Of a stretch of DNA of 64,000 nucleotides, positions 60,227 through 64,000 are shown piece by piece. Both the position numbers and the translations under genes were made by a program. The stretch is from UBA1479 sp038109305 (GTDB lineage Bacteria; Pseudomonadota; Alphaproteobacteria; Rhodospirillales; Casp-alpha2). Every line of letters starts with the position of its first letter. Position 1 is the stretch's first letter. A model generated the notes under the pieces. The model saw only the letters and a program-made list of their open reading frames with translations. It ran no database searches and was not told the origin of the DNA. The stretch lies in NCBI GenBank assembly GCA_038109305.1, contig JAYNIR010000009.1, positions 62,001-126,000 of the forward strand, in the 5' to 3' direction.

Positions 60227-62992
60227 ATGAGCATGTATACGGATTACCTGGCCGAAATTGAAGACCGCAAAAAACAGAACCTGCACCCAAAACCGATCGA
60301 GGATGGGGCGCTTGTCGAAGAACTGATCCAGCAGATTAAAGACACCGGGCATCAGCACCGGGACGACTCGCTGAAGTTCTTCATCTACAACACCCTCCCC
60401 GGAACGACGAGCGCCGCCGGCGTCAAGGCGAAGTTCCTGAAAGAGATCATCCTCGGCGAGGCCGACGTCAAAGAAATCAGCCGCGACTTCGCGTTTGAAC
60501 TGCTGTCGCACATGAAAGGCGGGCCGTCGGTCGAGGTGCTGCTGGACCTGGCGCTGGGCGACGACGCCGACATCGCCAAGGCCGCCGCCGAAGTTCTGAA
60601 GACGCAGGTCTTTCTTTACGACGCGGACACTAGCCGCCTCGGAGCCGCGTACAAGGACGGCAGCGCGATCGCCAAGGGCATCCTGCAAAGCTACGCGGAT
60701 GCGGAATTCTTCACCATGCTGCCCGAGATCGAGGACAAGATCAAAGTTGTGACCTATGTCGCGGCGGAGGGCGATATCTCCACCGACCTGATGTCGCCGG
60801 GCGCCGAGGCGCATTCCCGCGCCGACCGGGAACTGCACGGCAAAAGCTTCATTTCGGAAAAAGCCCAGAGAGAAATCCAGGCGCTGAAGCTGCAGCACCC
60901 GGGCAAGCGGCTGATGATGATCGCCGAAAAAGGCACCATGGGCGTCGGCTCGTCCCGCATGTCGGGGATCAACAACGTCGCGCTATGGATGGGCGAACAG
61001 GCCAGCCCCTACGTGCCGTTCGTCAACGTCGCGCCGATCATCGCCGGCACCAACGGCATTTCGCCGATCTTTCAGACGACGGTGGGGGTCACCGGCGGCA
61101 TCGGCATTGACCTTAAAAACTGGGTCAAAAAAGTCGATGAAAACGGCAAGACCATCATCAACAACGACGGCAGCCCGATCTTGGAAGAAAAATATTCCGT
61201 CGCGACGGGCACGACGCTGACGATCGACACGAAGGCTGGAAAGCTGTTAAACGAAGACGGCACCGAAGAGCTGGCCGACGTCGGTAAATCGTTCTCGCCG
61301 CAATCGGTCGAATTCATGAAGGCCGGCGGCTCATACGCCATCGACTTCGGCAAGAAGCTGCAAATCTTCGCCGCGGAAACGCTGGGCGTGAAACCGAAAC
61401 CGGTGTTCGCACCGAACAAGATAGTTTCCCATCCGGGTCAGGGTTTGACCGCCGTCGAAAAAATCTTCAACCGCAACGCCGTGGGCGTTCCCAAAGGCAC
61501 GGTCCTGCATGCTGGGTCCGACGCCACGGTGAAGGTGGACATCGTCGGATCTCAAGACACCACCGGGCCGATGACCGTCCAGGAACTGGAAGCCATGGCG
61601 GCAACCGTGATTTCGCCGATTTTGGACGGTGCCTATCAGTCCGGCTGTCACACCGCCTCCGTCTGGGACAAGAAAGCGCAGGCCAACACGCCCAAGCTGA
61701 TGGCGTTCATGAACAAGTTCGGGCTGGTCACCGGGCGGGACCCGAAGGGCGTCTACCACCCCATGACGGACGTGATCCACAAGGTCCTGAACGATATCAC
61801 CGTCGACGACCGGGCGATCATCATCGGCGGCGATTCCCACACCCGCATGTCCAAAGGCGTCGCCTTCGGCGCCGATTCAGGCACCGTCGCGCTGGCGCTT
61901 GCCCTGGGTCAGGCGAGCGTCACCGTGCCGCAGTCCGTCAAAGTCACCTTCAAGGGCAAGATGGGCGACCACATGGACTTCCGCGACGTCGTCCACGCGA
62001 CCCAGACCCAGATGCTGGCGCAGTTCGACGGCGAAAACGTCTTCCAGGGCCGGATCATCGAAGTGCACATCGGCACGCTGCTGGCCGACCAGGCATTCAC
62101 CTTCACCGACTGGACGGCCGAGATGAAGGCGAAGGCCTCGATCTGCATTTCCAACGAAGAAACCCTGATTGAATCGCTGGAAATCGCCAAGGCCCGCATC
62201 CAGGTGATGATCGACAAGGGCATGGAAATCCCGTCGGGGATGCTGCAGGGCCTGATCGACAAAGCGGACAAACGCATCCAGGAAATCAAATCCGGCAAGG
62301 AGCCAGCCTTAAAGCCGGACGCCAACGCCAAATACTTCGCCGAAGTGGTCGTCGATCTCGACCAGATCAACGAGCCGATGATCGCCGACCCGGACGTCGA
62401 CAACATCGACGTCGCAAAGCGGTATACGCACGACACCATCCGGCCGATTTCGTTCTACGACGCTAAAAAGAAGGTCGACCTGGGCTTCGTCGGGTCCTGC
62501 ATGGTGCATAAGGGGGACATAAAAATCGTCGCCCAGATGTTCCGTAACCTTGAAAAAGCGAACGGCAAGATCGAATTCAACGCGCCCCTGGTCGTCGCGC
62601 CGCCGACCTACAACATCGTTGATGAGCTGAAGGCCGAAGGTGATTGGGAAATCCTGCAGAAGTACGCCGGGTTCGAATTCGACGACAGCGCTCCCAAGAC
62701 CGAGGCACGCAAGGCCTACGAGAAGACCCTTTATCTGGAGCGCCCGGGCTGCAACCTGTGCATGGGCAACCAGGAAAAGGCCGAAAAGGGCGATACGGTC
62801 ATGGCCACGTCGACCCGCCTGTTCCAGGGCCGGGTCGTCGCGGACGCCGAAGACAAGAAGGGTGAATCGCTGCTGGCGTCCACCCCGGTCGTCGTGCTGT
62901 CGACGATCCTCGGCCGGACGCCCAGCATCGACGAGTACAAGTCCGCCGTCGACGGCATCAACCTGACCAAGTTCGCCCCGCCTCGCGCGTAA
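60227..62992 (+). CDS. acnB: Aconitate hydratase B, large form
   Basis: 921 residues. AcnB interconverts citrate and isocitrate in the TCA cycle, and apo-AcnB can bind mRNA. The HEAT-like N-terminal domain and swivelling domain 4 precede domains 1-3. Cluster ligands are C758 (VGSCMVHKG), C842 and C845 (PGCNLCMGNQ). It is longer than E. coli AcnB (865) because of insertions near 300-340 and before the last two Cys, as in a known alphaproteobacterial subtype. GAGGGG lies six bases before the ATG. Intact; no acnA is in view. Confidence 0.97.
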   Translation: MSMYTDYLAEIEDRKKQNLHPKPIEDGALVEELIQQIKDTGHQHRDDSLKFFIYNTLPGTTSAAGVKAKFLKEIILGEADVKEISRDFAFELLSHMKGGPSVEVLLDLALGDDADIAKAAAEVLKTQVFLYDADTSRLGAAYKDGSAIAKGILQSYADAEFFTMLPEIEDKIKVVTYVAAEGDISTDLMSPGAEAHSRADRELHGKSFISEKAQREIQALKLQHPGKRLMMIAEKGTMGVGSSRMSGINNVALWMGEQASPYVPFVNVAPIIAGTNGISPIFQTTVGVTGGIGIDLKNWVKKVDENGKTIINNDGSPILEEKYSVATGTTLTIDTKAGKLLNEDGTEELADVGKSFSPQSVEFMKAGGSYAIDFGKKLQIFAAETLGVKPKPVFAPNKIVSHPGQGLTAVEKIFNRNAVGVPKGTVLHAGSDATVKVDIVGSQDTTGPMTVQELEAMAATVISPILDGAYQSGCHTASVWDKKAQANTPKLMAFMNKFGLVTGRDPKGVYHPMTDVIHKVLNDITVDDRAIIIGGDSHTRMSKGVAFGADSGTVALALALGQASVTVPQSVKVTFKGKMGDHMDFRDVVHATQTQMLAQFDGENVFQGRIIEVHIGTLLADQAFTFTDWTAEMKAKASICISNEETLIESLEIAKARIQVMIDKGMEIPSGMLQGLIDKADKRIQEIKSGKEPALKPDANAKYFAEVVVDLDQINEPMIADPDVDNIDVAKRYTHDTIRPISFYDAKKKVDLGFVGSCMVHKGDIKIVAQMFRNLEKANGKIEFNAPLVVAPPTYNIVDELKAEGDWEILQKYAGFEFDDSAPKTEARKAYEKTLYLERPGCNLCMGNQEKAEKGDTVMATSTRLFQGRVVADAEDKKGESLLASTPVVVLSTILGRTPSIDEYKSAVDGINLTKFAPPRA

Positions 62993-63374
62993 GTCGCGCC
63001 GGGCCGGCTGCCCCCGATAGCGGGCCGCAGGCGAGGACGGGGCTTTTGCGCCCCGGAGGGGTGCGTCGGGTTGATCCGCCGCCACCTGAACCGGGCCGGA
63101 AAACGGCCTGAAATCGGCCCGAAACCGGTTATGCCGCCCGTGCAAGAGGTGCCGGATTCAACACCATGTTTCTGTAGAGTTCATCGGCACGCGGCGGTTG
63201 ACGTTGCGTCAACCGCGACGGATGATCAATTCCGTTAGAATACCGCGGTTTTTCGTATTGCGTCCGCGCGTGCAATCTGCACTTTATGCGTGCCTATGGC
63301 CCGATAAGAGGCCGCTATAAACTATGATGAACTTTGGTCGAAGGGGTGGGGATCGGCCAGATGGGGAGAAACAC
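62993..63374. other. Non-coding spacer between acnB and the acyl-CoA synthetase gene
   Basis: No gene was recognised in 382 bases. A CGGGGC/GCCCCG hairpin (63038-63043 and 63050-63055) without a T-run may mark the end of acnB mRNA. The perfect inverted repeat at 63194-63216 is listed separately. TATAAA at 63316-63321 is a possible -10 without a clear -35. Confidence 0.5.
63194..63216. promoter_or_regulatory. Perfect 10-base inverted repeat, candidate operator
   Basis: GCGGTTGACG (63194-63203) and CGTCAACCGC (63207-63216) are exact reverse complements around a TTG centre. Its place 160 bases upstream of an acyl-CoA synthetase gene fits an operator for a fatty-acid or aromatic-acid regulator; as RNA it would be a stable hairpin. 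Confidence 0.5.
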
Positions 63375-64000
63375 ATGAGCGGCGAGCCGACGGCGATGTC
63401 TGGCCTCGATACTTTCCCGAAACTGTTGGCGCGAAACTCGAACGTGCGCGGCGACAAACCCGCGTCCCGGGAAAAAGATTACGGAATTTGGCAGACCTGG
63501 TCATGGTCCGACGTCGCCGGCGAAATCCGCGCGCTAGCCTGCGGGCTGGCGGCGCTGGGCTTCCAGCGCGGCGACCGGCTCGCGATCATCGGCGACAACC
63601 GCCCGCATCTTTACTGGGCGATGACGGCGGCGCAGGCCGTCGGCGGCGTGCCAGTGCCGGTCTATCAGGACAGCGTCGCCGAAGAGATGCAGTACGTGCT
63701 CGAGCACGCGGAATGCCGCTTCGCCGTGGTCGAAAACCAGGAACAGGTGGACAAGCTGCTCGAAGTCCGCGACCGCCTGCCGAAGCTGGAAACCATCATC
63801 TATCACTTCCCCCGCGGTATGCGTCATTACACCCAAGACTTCCTGCATCTTTACGCCGACGTTCAAGACAAAGGCCGCCGGCACGACCAGTCGAACCCCG
63901 GGCTCTACGACGGCGAAGTCGCCCGCGGAAAAGGCGACGACCTCGCGATCATGCTCTACACGTCGGGCACCACGGGCCGGCCCAAGGGCGTCATGCTGTC
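63375..64000 (+). CDS. AMP-dependent acyl-CoA synthetase, N-terminal part (runs off the window)
   Basis: 208 residues are visible. The ATG has GGGGAG six bases upstream. The sequence shows the AMP-binding-domain opening (YGIWQTWSWSDVAGEIRALACGLAALGFQRGD), then VGGVPVPVYQDSVAEEMQYVLEHAE, and reaches the ATP-binding P-loop YTSGTTGRPKGVML just before the window ends. This is the FAA1-like long-chain acyl-CoA synthetase branch, often found with branched-chain amino-acid type ABC transporter genes; the downstream context is not visible. Substrate preference cannot be judged from this part. Confidence 0.88.
   Translation, partial: MSGEPTAMSGLDTFPKLLARNSNVRGDKPASREKDYGIWQTWSWSDVAGEIRALACGLAALGFQRGDRLAIIGDNRPHLYWAMTAAQAVGGVPVPVYQDSVAEEMQYVLEHAECRFAVVENQEQVDKLLEVRDRLPKLETIIYHFPRGMRHYTQDFLHLYADVQDKGRRHDQSNPGLYDGEVARGKGDDLAIMLYTSGTTGRPKGVML

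Noticed and set aside
1..64000. Genome-wide reassignment of TAG to an amino acid
   Set aside because: About fifteen intact genes, including hisS, purQ, purL and bolA, end in TAG at family-typical lengths, and prfA is intact.
1..64000. CRISPR arrays, prophage, insertion sequences or toxin-antitoxin and defence systems
   Set aside because: No repeat-spacer pattern, transposase, integrase, or recognisable defence gene was found; the HNH nuclease gene is a single chromosomal family member.

Overview
The window is high-GC chromosomal DNA from an alphaproteobacterium, most likely of the Rhodospirillales type. The evidence is gene content and order: lysC-ptsP-rodZ-ispG-hisS-hemA-prfA-prmC-DUF4167 runs divergently from ubiG, and lineage-typical genes are present (DUF4167, DUF1178, the ATPase zeta subunit DUF1476, CarD, an NDUFAF5-like methyltransferase beside comF and grxC, purS/purQ/small purL followed by bolA-grxD, and a Suv3-like helicase beside an S4-domain protein). 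No phage, insertion sequence, CRISPR array, rRNA or tRNA was seen. Assignment is by reading the sequence, not by a database search.

Layout. 1-13.8 kb (minus strand): an aldolase/gamma-glutamyltransferase pair, then translation, haem, isoprenoid and cell-shape genes, PTS-Ntr and aspartokinase. 14-31 kb: ubiG and a beta-hydroxyacid dehydrogenase, then an accessory stretch of small enzymes (methyltransferases, TauD oxygenase, nitrilase-type hydrolase, Grx, ComF, SfsA, methionine aminopeptidase, DUF2062, MFS) mixed with decayed genes. 29.5-41 kb: purine synthesis (purB, purC-purS-purQ, purL) followed by bolA and grxD, with the ATPase zeta subunit, an NRDE protein and a block of trkH, DUF983, acetyltransferase and rhomboid genes between purQ and purL. 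41-54 kb: ABC-F protein, response regulator, cupin, rpsD, HNH nuclease, esterase, gluQ, M48 lipoprotein, CarD, FdxA and others. 54-64 kb: helicase, htpG, acnB and the start of an acyl-CoA synthetase.

The most striking property is gene decay beside fully intact essential genes. About a dozen loci are interrupted, shortened or reduced to a remnant: two sensor kinases, a PAS protein, a cyclase N-terminal fragment, a radC stub, trkH, a GNAT acetyltransferase, a peroxiredoxin, a thermonuclease, a DUF1272 protein, a membrane protein and a TerB protein with an internal gap. Six of the premature stops are TAG codons within otherwise conserved reading frames. This points to reduction of signalling and accessory functions, or to sequence error; the two need separating by raw-read checks. 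Genome-wide TAG recoding is unlikely because about fifteen intact genes here, including hisS and purL, end in TAG.

Other points are a dispersed palindromic element placed just after the stop codons of DUF1476 and rpsD, a perfect palindrome over the proposed rodZ -10 element, a strong TTGACA/TATATT promoter for rpsD, a perfect inverted repeat ahead of the acyl-CoA synthetase, three GC hairpins upstream of carD, and a small Tat-type exported protein with a lysine-rich tail.
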